Origin: Sympetrum striolatum
Taxonomy: Eukaryota; Arthropoda; Insecta; Odonata; Libellulidae
Length of the DNA: 64,000 bases
NCBI GenBank assembly: GCA_947579665.1
Contig: OX388349.1
Location: forward strand, 21,918,459-21,982,458
Direction: 5' to 3'
This document shows positions 38,901 to 49,600 of this stretch, one piece after another. The position numbers were made by a program, and so were the translations under genes. The notes beneath the pieces are model-generated. The model was not told the DNA's origin. It worked only from the letters and a program-made list of their open reading frames with translations, and did not search any database. Position 1 is the stretch's first letter. The number at the start of each line of letters is the position of its first letter.

Positions 38901-39550
38901 TTAAACTTTTCATAAACCATGTAAAGTAGAAACTATAAAAATCTATCATAAAATATTAGGTACAATAAATATACTTCTTATTCATTTATCAAGAGAATTC
39001 AGTTGATTATGTTCTTATCACGTTTGGTCATTATTTACTTGACCAGCATTTCTTCAAAATAATATTAAGAATGACTAATTAGTTAAATTATGTAAAAATT
39101 CTAAAACCTAGATGATTACCATAGGTTTCATTGATGATACATAGGTTGAATTGTGATGAGTGAATAAATATGTAAATTTATGGCAAACAAACATCATTAA
39201 GTAGTAGTAGAACTGCCTTGATTTGAGAAAGTCATAAAGAAACAGGTTATAATGGTAATTATCAAGGGACTGAAATTGGCATAATAATCTAACTGCAAAT
39301 TTGACAATGTTTGACCAACATTGTTACTTATGTTTTATTATTCTGTTCTTTGCATAACTTCGAGAAAATTCAAAGTTACAAATGATAACTTCGATGAACC
39401 CCTTACCATGGCAACATAGTGATATTTTTGGACGACTTGGCGGATCGTGCGAAACTCTTCCTCCAAATTATGTGCCCAAACGTCCCGTATACCACACTCC
39501 TCGTTGTTGGGGATGCCTCCACTACTGTTTCCACCTGTAGCCGTGGGCAT
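26977..39550 (-). CDS. CNOT7: CNOT7/Pop2 deadenylase, complete, six coding exons
   Basis: Coding exons on the minus strand are 39550-39407, 37070-36877, 32525-32364, 32245-32131, 30923-30783 and 27096-26977. They total 876 nt, or 291 residues (human 285). The start ATG at 39550 gives [12 protein letters not shown], the N-terminus expected of insect Pop2; the open frame upstream has no earlier ATG. The DEDDh nuclease residues are all present: D49 and E51 in DTEFPG, D170 in GYDFGY, H234 and D239 in PQHQAGSDS. These align with human D40, E42, D161, H225 and D230. CNOT7 is a catalytic subunit of CCR4-NOT and shortens poly(A) tails in the cytoplasm. Introns are large (up to 4.4 kb) and hold several mobile elements. 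Confidence 0.97.
27655..28113. mobile_element. MITE-like element, copy A (CNOT7 intron 5)
   Basis: The ends are inverted: a 'catatttactcgaaagtaa' type left end and 'ttatttttgagaaaatatgg' at the right. The interior matches copy B (34546-35065) in reverse orientation at several blocks, including 'gctatgggacatgtg', 'ccaacagttta' and a 'gcacaccttaa...catgcc' segment. Copy A is about 460 bp and apparently full length. It has no transposase. Confidence 0.65.
28840..29810 (+). mobile_element. Penelope-like retroelement, 3' coding fragment with GIY-YIG endonuclease (frameshifted)
   Basis: The piece covers the C-terminal reverse-transcriptase region and the endonuclease of a Penelope-like element. 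About 28980-29055 encodes '[19 protein letters not shown]'. The frame then shifts near 29058 and continues from 29061 with '[13 protein letters not shown]' and '[15 protein letters not shown]', up to '[11 protein letters not shown]' near 29465. A second shift at about 29465-29470 leads into '[21 protein letters not shown]', the YIG part of the GIY-YIG nuclease, with the downstream '[12 protein letters not shown]' glutamate block, ending at 29795. Both shifts disable it. Its higher GC content contrasts with the surrounding CNOT7 intron, as in a fairly recent insertion. Confidence 0.88.
29811..29950 (+). ncRNA. Hammerhead-ribozyme-like motif in Penelope terminal repeat
   Basis: Downstream of the endonuclease frame, CTGAAGA (29850-29856) and GAAAC (29877-29881) flank a 6-bp stem (GCCACA at 29859-29864 with TGTGGC at 29870-29875). 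This is the conserved core layout of a hammerhead: CUGANGA, stem II, GAAA. Penelope-like elements are known to carry hammerheads in their terminal repeats. A second short hairpin (CGGA/TCCG) follows at 29883-29894. I cannot establish stems I and III by eye, so self-cleavage is not claimed. Confidence 0.6.
30924..32130. other. CNOT7 intron 4
   Basis: Extremely AT-rich, including an A/T run with TATA repeats at about 31300-31345. No coding or repeat signature is recognised. Confidence 0.5.
34546..35065. mobile_element. MITE-like element, copy B (CNOT7 intron 2)
   Basis: It begins 'accatatttacttgaaaata' and shares, in opposite orientation to copy A (27655-28113), the blocks 'ccaacagttta', 'gctatgggacatgtg', 'gagtagtattg' and a 'ccccaattttagagc' segment. 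The distal inverted end is not found, so this copy is probably truncated near 35065. Confidence 0.6.
35530..36240. repeat. Tandem array with tRNA B-box-like motifs (CNOT7 intron 2)
   Basis: Segments built around 'GGGTTCGATGCC' recur at about 35708, 35873, 36039 and 36207 (GGTTCGATGCC), with a decayed copy near 35540. Spacing is about 165-171 bp. Alternate copies are most alike: 'tgttcctgggttcgatgcca' at 35701 and 36032, against 'gacccgggttcgatgccgg' at 35867 and 36203. This makes a higher-order repeat of about 331-336 bp. The motif fits the RNA polymerase III B-box consensus (GGTTCGANTCC) with small deviations. Confidence 0.7.
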
Positions 39551-42500
39551 GGCCGATCTTTCCACACCTTCACAAACACCGCCACCGTCACAACACACTA
39601 CTTCACTTCCACCAAACTATTTCCACAATACAGAGATTTTACGTCACTATGATTCACACCTTGGTTCCAAATCAAAGTATATTCCTCAAATTAAAAATAA
39701 ATCGAAACCACTGCAGCAACTAAATATGCAATGAAATTAAGTCAACCAAGGAAGCAAAAAACGAAAATTGTTAAAGCACAGAAGCACTAGCGACGGTCCA
39801 AATGTCTGAATTTAAGTTTTTGAACTGTAAGTACATAATACACCTTTCCTTTTATGCGTTTCAGATTAGTCCAGTTGAAGGGTCACTCCATCAAGTAACA
39901 AGCATATGTTACTTGATACCTGGAATTAAGATAAGAAATTCTACTTAATACGTGAAAACCTTGCAAACATTTGTCATTACAGTGAGTTACGGAAATGCCA
40001 ATGATGAAAATATATGGCTTTGAAAAGAATGTAAATAATACCAAGTGAGGACGAGGAAATGCTCAGTCGTCATTTAACTTAACATTATGCATTAAATATG
40101 CACTAAAACTGATTTATAATGAATTCCTTTCGATTCTAAAACATTTTGGTAGAATAACTACATAGTACTTAAAAGGTGTTTGTAAGCTGCTCGTATGTAA
40201 AACTCTGAATGCTTACGTGCGAATCATATAACTTTAAATTAGACTATACAGTTGTAATTCGGCAAATAGTGATTTATCTATAGGAAATACAGAGAAATTG
40301 GAGACGAATACGGGACAGAAGCTGAAAAGCTTGTGTTGTTGCCATGTTGGGGATGGAAGCTAGACAGTGTCATCTCCAATAACTTGAACTACCCGTGAAA
40401 AGTGACGTTTAACCAGAAAAGTATGGTATAAATAATAAATGGTGACCACTTAATTACCTTTCATTGTTACGACGATAAGTTCACCACTCTGAAAAACACA
40501 AATAGCACCGTTTCATTAAGGTCTAAGGACAGATTCGCAGAATCAACCATCGAAATTTTTCCCATGACTATCGAACATCAAACTCGTTTCGTATCGCTAC
40601 TTCGTTACTTATCAGAAGAAGGAGTCGATATTAATCGCAAACATTGAGTAGTTAGGACAATTACCGGAAGGTGAAAGTTGTTTGCGTATTAGTGATATCA
40701 AGTGATATCATGCCGTTTCTTTATTTCCACTTCTATGCGATATTCTTCATCATGCTTGAAATAAGGTGTAACTTAATCTAGGATCAGCTGTTTGAAAGTG
40801 TTTTATGTTTCATTCCCGAAAATCATCTCAGTTTTATTAAACATTATTTTCGAAGGTAAAAGTGACTGTCGTGTTTCATAAAAATAAGCAGAATTTTTAC
40901 TATCGATATATATTATCATATTCCGGTAGTAAAAATACAATGTCGGCGAAGATACTACCCTTAGTTGGTGTACAGTGGTTTTAGTTTTTATGATCAGCCG
41001 AAGAGAATGCCTTGCTTTTTAGTAACTCTTGTAGTTAAGTTCCTATTTCCGTAATCAATTTTCAGTTGTATGTTAAAGTAATTAAAAATTAGTTTCTTAA
41101 TGTCCTCTGTTAACATCAAATTAATATTTTGGTTTGAACGGTGAAGTATCCACGTATGCAGGATACACTCGTGATTATTTTAACATGAAAATGTTTGAAG
41201 AAAATTGATTTTATGATTAGACATTTCATCTTTACGATAACATTGCGCACAATTAAATTGCAAGATGTTCTTATAAGATTACCCACCATGTGATTCTTAA
41301 TTTAACTTCGAAATGCTGTTCAGCTTTTTTGAACAGGTTAAATTCCCTGACGTAAGCATCTCTTCTTTTTGGTTCCTTTGTTCCCTGTTCGAAGCTTTCT
41401 GAGGATAATCGATGATACTTCCACTGTTTTGTGCTGTTTAATTCTTCGGGTCAAATTGCCAATTTACCATTCTTTGGTACGTCGGTTTCGGTATTAAAGC
41501 GAGAATAATCCGAAAATTAGGTGAGACATTAAACTCAAAATGGTCAGGATTTAAAATTCTGCTAGATTTTCATATTCTTCGCAAATAATTTCTTTTTCTT
41601 CATTTTAGGTTGAGAATTGTGAGAATGGATTGAACAGCTCATGTGCATGAGAAACTATGTCTTGTATCTTCAATTCTTGGCATATTATTTGTCGAAACTG
41701 AGAGCTTGACGCATAAAATGTGCTTAAAATTGAAGGATATCGTGTTTAAAAGATCATTTAACACACTGAATGCCTTTTCGTACTTATTTCGGTGTTGAGC
41801 ATTCAACTTCTTACATATGTTAATTATCGAATTTACGGTCTTCAACTTCTTGATTACACTGTCCTACTTAAACATTTTATCTTCAAATTTATGGAAATGT
41901 CTGTAAATAACATTTGCCAATTGAATTGATAAAATTATGGATTAGGTGAGAAAATTCTCAGTTAAATAAGTTAAACTGGTTTATCCATTATAAATGTCTA
42001 TTTTAATATTAATGCAGCTCCATTATTTCCAATTTTATACATAAGTTTTGCTCAACTACGTTATTGTCCATAATGTTACCAATGATTAATTCAATGTTTT
42101 TTTATCATATATTCAATGGCTAGAATAGGACTTAAGGTTTACCTAACAATGCTTATTGTTATGCATAGTGTTTATCATAATAAAGAGGAAGTATAAATTA
42201 AAGGTTATTATAAAATAAAAGCTAAAATATATCCTATAATAAAGAAAATGATAGGTAAAAATGGCAACCTTCCCACAAAGTGATAGACTATAAAAAATAT
42301 CATTCAATTCAATAAACATAATTACAGAATTATGCTGGATATGCCTAAATTTATTCTTTCATCTTGTTAGATGTTGAAAATTGGCTTTCCTTGATCATCC
42401 CTTGCCTAGAATCAGGAATTAACTACTATATTACATAGAATTCGTGATATTGGCCAGATATTTTAAAACAAATTTTTTTATCCTTTTTAGCATGCGTTAC

Positions 42501-43290
42501 TTAATGTAATATCATAAATGTCTGCTCTTACCTACCTTGAATTTCAGTAATCCATCTGTTTTCTACAATCATCAGGCATTCACTGTGTAAACTTTCAGGT
42601 TATCTAAGAGTATAATGTTGATTCCATAGATCCTTAGAGAATGATGTTGAATTATTATTTTCTAGGCAAACACCGTGCACAAAATTGATTCAATATGCCA
42701 ACATAGGAAAATGCATTCGAACCCCAATATTTCACTGTAAATCCAGCGGAAATAGATTAAATTTCTTGTGATATTCTACTTGTATGCAGAAGGTGTTACT
42801 AAAAACTATTGTTCATCTATAATTAATGGTCCCTTTCTGTTTTTCCGTAAGATTTACCATTTCTTTCTGCACTTCACTTAGGAAAGAGCCCCCTAAAGTA
42901 AGCTTGAGCAAGCTATTCAAGTGAGGCGTAATTCATTTGGTTGATGAATCGGATATAATGGCTTAGTGAGATCTCCCCTGCCAAATGCCATTTTTATGAC
43001 TAATCTGAAGATAGCATGTTCACACACCTATTTGTTTTAAATATACTACCCAATTGGTTTCCTGGATGCAGTATGAGATGGAAAAGAAAAGAAAGCTGAT
43101 TAAACCAGCATTGCAAGAATTGAAGTGTCTTTCAAAATAGAATTGTTGCTCTAGAATGAGCTTGATTAAATTTGGCCACCTGTAATATGTGTAATATCAA
43201 TTTTTTAAAAGCATTGGTTGTATGAATAAACTGATACAGTGAAATACCAATAGCCCCAACAACCATAACAATTGGGATGTGGATTAAAAA

Positions 43291-43415
43291 AAAACTTTGT
43301 AACTTCCACTATTCATTGGCAATGCACCGTTTTGGTCATCAGGCCATTACAGCAGATGGCCTAACAGCCGAAACTGGTTGTGAATTGCCAATAAATTGTG
43401 GAAGTTACAAATTTT
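43291..43415. repeat. Fold-back repeat related to Penelope terminal repeats
   Basis: The arm 43291-43335 pairs with 43369-43415 with few mismatches; both contain the 'tttgtaacttccac...ttattggcaat' pattern in inverted form. The interior 'agcagatggcctaacagccgaaactgg' resembles a hammerhead core, with a decayed CTGANGA followed by an intact GAAAC. The arm sequence resembles half of the fragment at 50729-50800. Confidence 0.6.
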
Positions 43416-43660
43416 GTTTTATTTCTCATGTCTTCCTTTTACAACGTTATCTCTTCAGCTTTTAATTATACCATAAGAATCTTTTATAGCCGACAGGTTC
43501 GAAAGAAATAATTTCCATTTATATTACACTAGCTGGCACTGGCTTTAAACTTGAAGAGGCCATCCATGATTCTAGGAAATCTTGGAAGTCGAGATATTAT
43601 ATCAGGAAATTTGTTACATGGAATTCTGTAAGAGAACTGAATAAATTAATCAAAACTTAT

Positions 43661-43673
43661 TTTATTCATTTAT
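43661..43673 (-). terminator. EXD2 polyadenylation signals
   Basis: Two AATAAA hexamers on the minus strand begin 10 and 17 bases after the EXD2 stop (43683-43685), giving a very short 3'UTR. No other candidate is needed. Confidence 0.6.
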
Positions 43674-43682
43674 TGACAAATA

Positions 43683-46600
43683 TTACAAAGTATCATTGCT
43701 TTGTTCATCCTGCTTATCCATTTTTTCCATGTTCTTCTCCTTTGGACTTAGTCTAAAATGGTGAGTCGACCAAAGAGGAGGAAGATGTTTAGGCCTCATT
43801 TCCTTCATAAAATGGAGTCTCCACTTCACTTCCAACTCTCTAATTCCATCCTCTTCTCCAATTTTCTCTTGATAATGCTGTACCACTTTCAAACCATGAG
43901 GAACATGGTTCTCATTCGTGGTCCTGAAAATTTCATCAAATAGGGTTGATTTTATCTACAGAAAAGTTGAACTTACACAATTTAAAATTCATTCAATAAC
44001 ACTGAAATTTGTTTAAACTTCCAGCAGGCCAATATATAAGACCTCAGAGTATGTGTAAAGAGTGCCATGGGTCAATGTATCTCCCTATTTTTACAACCTC
44101 AGATGATCTTGTCTATGAATCAGCTTTTGCAAGGCTCATCTCTTACCTCAATTGATAATTCACATTTATAAAAGAAAATCTTGCGATAACCACATTATCT
44201 TATTAGTTTCCTACTAGAAAATTAGAGGTATAAGAAATCTACAAAAGACATCAATTTTCTGTACCACATCACTACTGATTTCCAAACAATGAAAAGACCT
44301 AGATCATTGACCTACAAAAGAAGTACCTAATATTAATTTCAACACTTTTCATAATATAAATCCTGGTCTTTCCATTGTTTCTTAAATTGGTAGAGATGCA
44401 ATACTGACAAAGATGTCTTTTGGTGGTTTCTTAAATCTCGTATTCATTAACTTGCACAATGCAGATGACTTGATCCAATTGACATGACTTGTCAAGGCAT
44501 TCGTGTGTCATGTACAGTGGGGTATGATAACCAGGGCATTGAACCAGAACTGAACCCAAACCGGAAAATCATATTTTAGGTTGGAGCAGAGCTGCACTCA
44601 AATGAAACATGGTGTCGCAGTGATGCTGCGACTGGGAGCGTTAATGAGCAACGCAAGGCTTTAGTATTCAATACCTGAACTTTTTATTGCACACTTACTT
44701 CTATGAGAGGTAGGGAAGGCAGGTTGTGCGAACAGAGTGTCCTTGGTCAGCTTGGAGTCAAGGATACAAGTTGTTTACATATGGCAGAACATGCCTCTTA
44801 TATACTAAGTTTCAGACATCCTCTTAGGACGCTACCCCACATCTTCTGGCGCTCCCCTTCCCTGAGCAAGTAAAAGGTGTACCCTATTCTTATTTGGAAG
44901 AATAGCATACACTGCAATCAATCAGCAGCCATGGCCAGACAAACCAAAGGAAAGTACTAGGATCTGTAGCTGAGGAAATAGAGATATACGGGATACACAC
45001 AAAGAATGCAATCCGTACTGTGTCTGGTCATAACTTTGGCGACTGGACCCTTTTCATGTTAGCCTTGTCAAGCGTCGCTGCAAGGACTTACAAAGAGCGG
45101 CTGGACTCTATTGTCACTGGAATGTGGAAATTTTAGCCAGCTGAATGGAGGGCCTAGGTGATGCCCAGAGGTCAATAAGATGCGTCGAGAATGCCCGAAA
45201 ATTACAACATCTCCCCTGGTGGAAAACAAATTCGTGTGGGGAGGGGAGGTTCCAAGGAGCCCATACATACATAATTTTATGGCCAGTAATTAAGAAGTTA
45301 ATCAAATGGACACAAAAAAAGAAAGAAAAAAAATATATAGATACCACAGTCCAAACATTGTACATAAAAATTATAAATGCACGGTTAATAAAGGCACAAA
45401 AATAAATAATAATTAAAAATAGTCTTGCACTACACTGAAAAATTTGGAGGTTATTTTTTCCAAAAAGAACACTTCAAAAATCAACATGTCCTATCACTTG
45501 AATATACGAAGCCTACACAGTCATAGAAGAAAAATTGTCTCGCACTTACTTACATGTCACACGCCTCTGGAAGGTTCGGAAATAGCGGTTTTTGGACACA
45601 TTATGCAGTGCTAGAGTTATAAATGTTTATTGGTCCACAGCTCGGCTGCTTACAAAGCGTAAACGCCGCCCTCCGTTTGCAGAGTTTGAAAACTCTGCTA
45701 TTTTCGTTATTTAACAACCTACAAGAAATTTTAAAGTGCCGTAGGCACCGCATACACGCACTGTTGACGAATTTGATAATTTTTACAATGAAAAATTACT
45801 ACCATTGTCCATGTAGAATTTTTTTTATCCTTGTTTCGTGGAGCGCTCAGCCCGCTTATCTCACCAAGAAAGTGGAGGGGAAGGGGCGGATAAAGCGTGC
45901 GCGGTTGCCTCTTCGTCCACCAGGTAATCTTTTTCCCAATAATTGTCTTCTAACTTTTTTACATGATTTATACACTTTGCCCAAAGGTCGGCAGTTACTG
46001 AACCAAGAGCTTCTACGCAAAGTTGTCGTGTCACATTTGTATGATGCAATATTGCATCATACAAATAGATCGCCGGCTCGCCGCGGACCGAGATTGCCGA
46101 TCGCCGCGACAGATCGCGATCTGTGTGCCTGAGCCATAATGGAAAAGTACTTCCAAGGTGTTCAAGATGTGCAGAGCCCGTTTATCTGAATCCGAGATTC
46201 GCATGGTGCTGTGTGCAATTAGCTTTTTCCGTAGAGAAAGAGAGAAGAAGAATGACAAACGGTACCCCGTTTACAGGGTATTACATTATCATTCCATCCT
46301 GACCACGCGAGCGGTCGAAGAGACAACCGCGCACGCTTTTTCCACCCCCTCCCCTGCACTTTCTTGGTGAGATAAGCGGGCTGAGCGCTCCACAAAACAA
46401 GGATAAAAAAATTCTACATGGACAATGGTAGTAATTTTTCATTGTAAAAATTATCAAATTCGTCAACAGTGCGTGTATGCGGTGCCTACGGTACTTCAAA
46501 ATTTCTCGTAGCTCGTGAAATAACGAAAATAGCAAAGTTTTCTTTATCAACAATTTTTGGATCGTAAATAAATAGTAACGAGGTTCTGCTTCAGCATATG

Positions 46601-49600
46601 CATTTATAAAAGATGGATCTTGCACTTTATGAAGTCTCATGATGATAACTTGAGAAGAATTTGAAAAATTAGCGTTCAAAGTGGAGCTACCAATTTCTGA
46701 GCGCAAAAAACTTGCTTTTTTCATACAATGACAAATAAAAAAAATTGTTGATACAGTAAAAAATCGCTGACGGTATTCACAGAACGTAGAAATAAATTTT
46801 CTTTCATTTTCAGTTTATTTCATTGCTATCGATGAATAGGTTACTAAGATACAACACTTCAAACTTATAGTATCTAGACTTCTTGCATGGACAGTAGGGC
46901 CCTTCACATATAGTGCATAATTCACCGATGTTAGGCAGACCTCACAAATTATACTGATTATGGCAGTCTCATTAAGGAATACTGCAATGCTACATGAACT
47001 GGACAGATTGGTATGGAGGAGGAAGGTTGGTGAACAGATTTCTAGACTGCCCCTCCTGCACATGCTGGAATACTCCTCATGTAGAAGGCTGAATAAATTT
47101 TCCACCCCTCTGAGGCCGCTAAGTAAGGTGCCTTGAGTATGCCCGAGAATTAAAACATCTCCCCCGGTGGAAAACAAATTCATGGGAGGGCAGGTTCCAA
47201 GGAGCCTATACATACAAATTAAGTATGTCCTCCATCGCCTCAGCAGCTCAGTCAGTTCCCTATCTGTGGCAACACCTGTGAGGTAAAGGAGTCCATTCCC
47301 AATTGCATTGAAGAGACTGTAATTTGCCCATCTTCGAGGGGAGACTAGAAGGTAGTTGAGGTCTTTGGCCGAGCTCTTTACTCGGTGCAGCAAGTCTTGG
47401 CTATAGACATGAGCCAAATGCTGCACCGTGATGAGGTGGGAAGTTCCTTGGCCTTGGATGACCGTGGTTCCCAACCGGAAGGACTCACACTGGGCTTCCA
47501 CCTCCTTAAGGGCAGTCACCAGGTGGTTCGCATGGAGTTCTAGATTCACAACCCATTCACCGGTTACAACCAGGAGCTGGCCATGAGGCTGGAAAACCAA
47601 TCTTGAGGACTGTTGGAGACAAACTACCACAAGCATCAAGAGAAGAAGAGGCCTCAGCTGAGTGGAAGGAGTGTAGTGGTGGTGTAGGTAATTCTGAGAT
47701 TTCACCCTTCTGCTTCCTTGATCAACTAATCCCACATAGCAGCCTGCCTTCTCAGTTGATTACGTTGCTGGCGTATTTGATTATGCCTCTTCCTAGCTGG
47801 GCTGAGGTGTTTTCTAGGAGGGTGGCCAATGGTTCGTGTCGGTCTTGTATCTGACCCGTGGATTGTTATCCTCAGATCTGGCTCCGTATCCATGGGAGGG
47901 GAGGCGAACAGCGATGGGAGAGCCCGAGCATGATTGTTGGTGGTAATGGAGTTTGAATTTTCTGGATCAGTGAGGGGCCCCATGGTTTTCATTTCCCTAT
48001 CTTTGTTCAGCGAAGGCATACAAAAAGTTGCAATAACAGTTGGACCCAGGATGGGCTTGTCCAGTAAATTTGGAAGTTTGCTGTCTGGTCTGGTTGGGTT
48101 GGCTGAAGCTGGAGAGGACGGGACCAAAAAGATATCTGACTTCATTCTACGTTGTGGAGGGGGCTTCCAAACAGGAAGATAAATTTTTGGGTCAACTTTA
48201 TATTCATTATGGTGGGGGCTCCATCAAGCTCGCTTCTGGGAATGGCAGGCATTCTGCACTGTTGTTTATCCTTTGCCCTGGCATTTATTGGCCCGAAACT
48301 TATATGAAAGAATGATCACAGTCAACATGTCCTCAACCATAGATTGCTTGAAACGAGACGATAGAAATTTTTGGAAATAACAGTGAAAAAAAATATGGAA
48401 AAACTTACAGTAAAACTTGGTATCCCAGCCAAAGTTTCCCTTAGGTAAATCTTAAAGAATCCTGCTACATACTGTTTTTATTAAACATCACACTCCGAAT
48501 CTTTCATGATTCTCTATGTGCAAGACATGGGTGTTCTCTGATTAATGAAATGGTCACAGAAAATCAAAGGATAGCATTGGCTTTAACTTACATAAATAGA
48601 TCTCAATCTAAATATTAAAGCTAAATTATTCATTCTAACATATTAATTTTTAAATTCACATTTTTCTGGTTAATGCATGTTTTATTCGAATTCACACAAT
48701 TTTTGTCTATTTGGTATCTTAAATATTTTTGGTGGGATGGAGAACCGAAGTTTTGAACCAGTTTACTGACACTTGCCGGAACCAAAATTTTGTATTTCGA
48801 GTGAACTGAAACCAAAAATATTAAAGTTCCATGCCCAGATCATAACCCAAAACTCCCTTCAGGAGCAGATGCCTCGACTTCAAGGTACACTTACAATTTG
48901 CTCCAAAATATTTATTTATCCTTCAATTTAATATAAATAAGAGTCATTATGCTAATACGATAGAAAACTATGAAAAAAAGGGGAAAAGTTTATTTTGCAT
49001 CAGGGACCAATTTGCTGAATCAATCCAACATAGAGTAGGTTGGTTAACAGCCATCTTCCAATTTATATCCTTACTAATAGAAAGATAGTTGATAAATGAT
49101 GTTAATTTAGGTATTAAAAGTAATCCTCTACCCTTAAAAGATATTCTCTACCCGCAAAAGATATAAAACCTTGAGTAGGATGGCAGCAAAAGGATTCATT
49201 ATCAAATTACCTGATCACAAGTTCTACTGCTTCCTGCAACATTTCTGACGTGACTCTTTCAGCACAGTTGCTATCAGATGTAACAGTAGATTCAGAACAG
49301 TTGCTATCAGATGTAACAGTAGATTCAGAACAGCTATTTTCTTTATTAGAGGCAAAGTAATTCAGAACAATAGTTTCAAGCTCCTTACGCCTCTTTTCTG
49401 GAATAACTTCAGGGTTACGAGATAAAGCCTTAGCAGCACTCTGTACCTTCTTGACAACATGATGGTCAGGCACCTGTTACACGAAAACACAGATCCCTGA
49501 GAAAGACAATTAATGCTTTCCGACATTTAAAACCCAAGTTTGGTGAAATTTACTAGTAAGTTGTGATTTAATAGCAAAAATGATTGAAATGCATCAAATT

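Larger units (their letters stand above)
39551..43682. other. CNOT7 5' region and spacer to the EXD2 3' end
   Basis: CNOT7 transcription should begin here. A minus-strand donor (AAAG|GTAATT) at 40458 and an acceptor-like GCTGCAG near 39716 could bound a 5'UTR intron. From about 40500 to 43250 I see no coding frame or classified repeat. The fold-back at 43291-43415 lies just downstream of EXD2. Confidence 0.4.

Noticed and set aside
39551..39598. Upstream extension of CNOT7 (CCDGGGVCEGVERSA)
   Set aside because: The frame is open but its first codon is GTG and no ATG occurs before 39550. The insect Pop2 N-terminus begins at the 39550 ATG.
45623..46724. Several 60-170 codon frames on both strands
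   Set aside because: They fall in the inverted arms of the fold-back element and mirror each other. None resembles a known protein.
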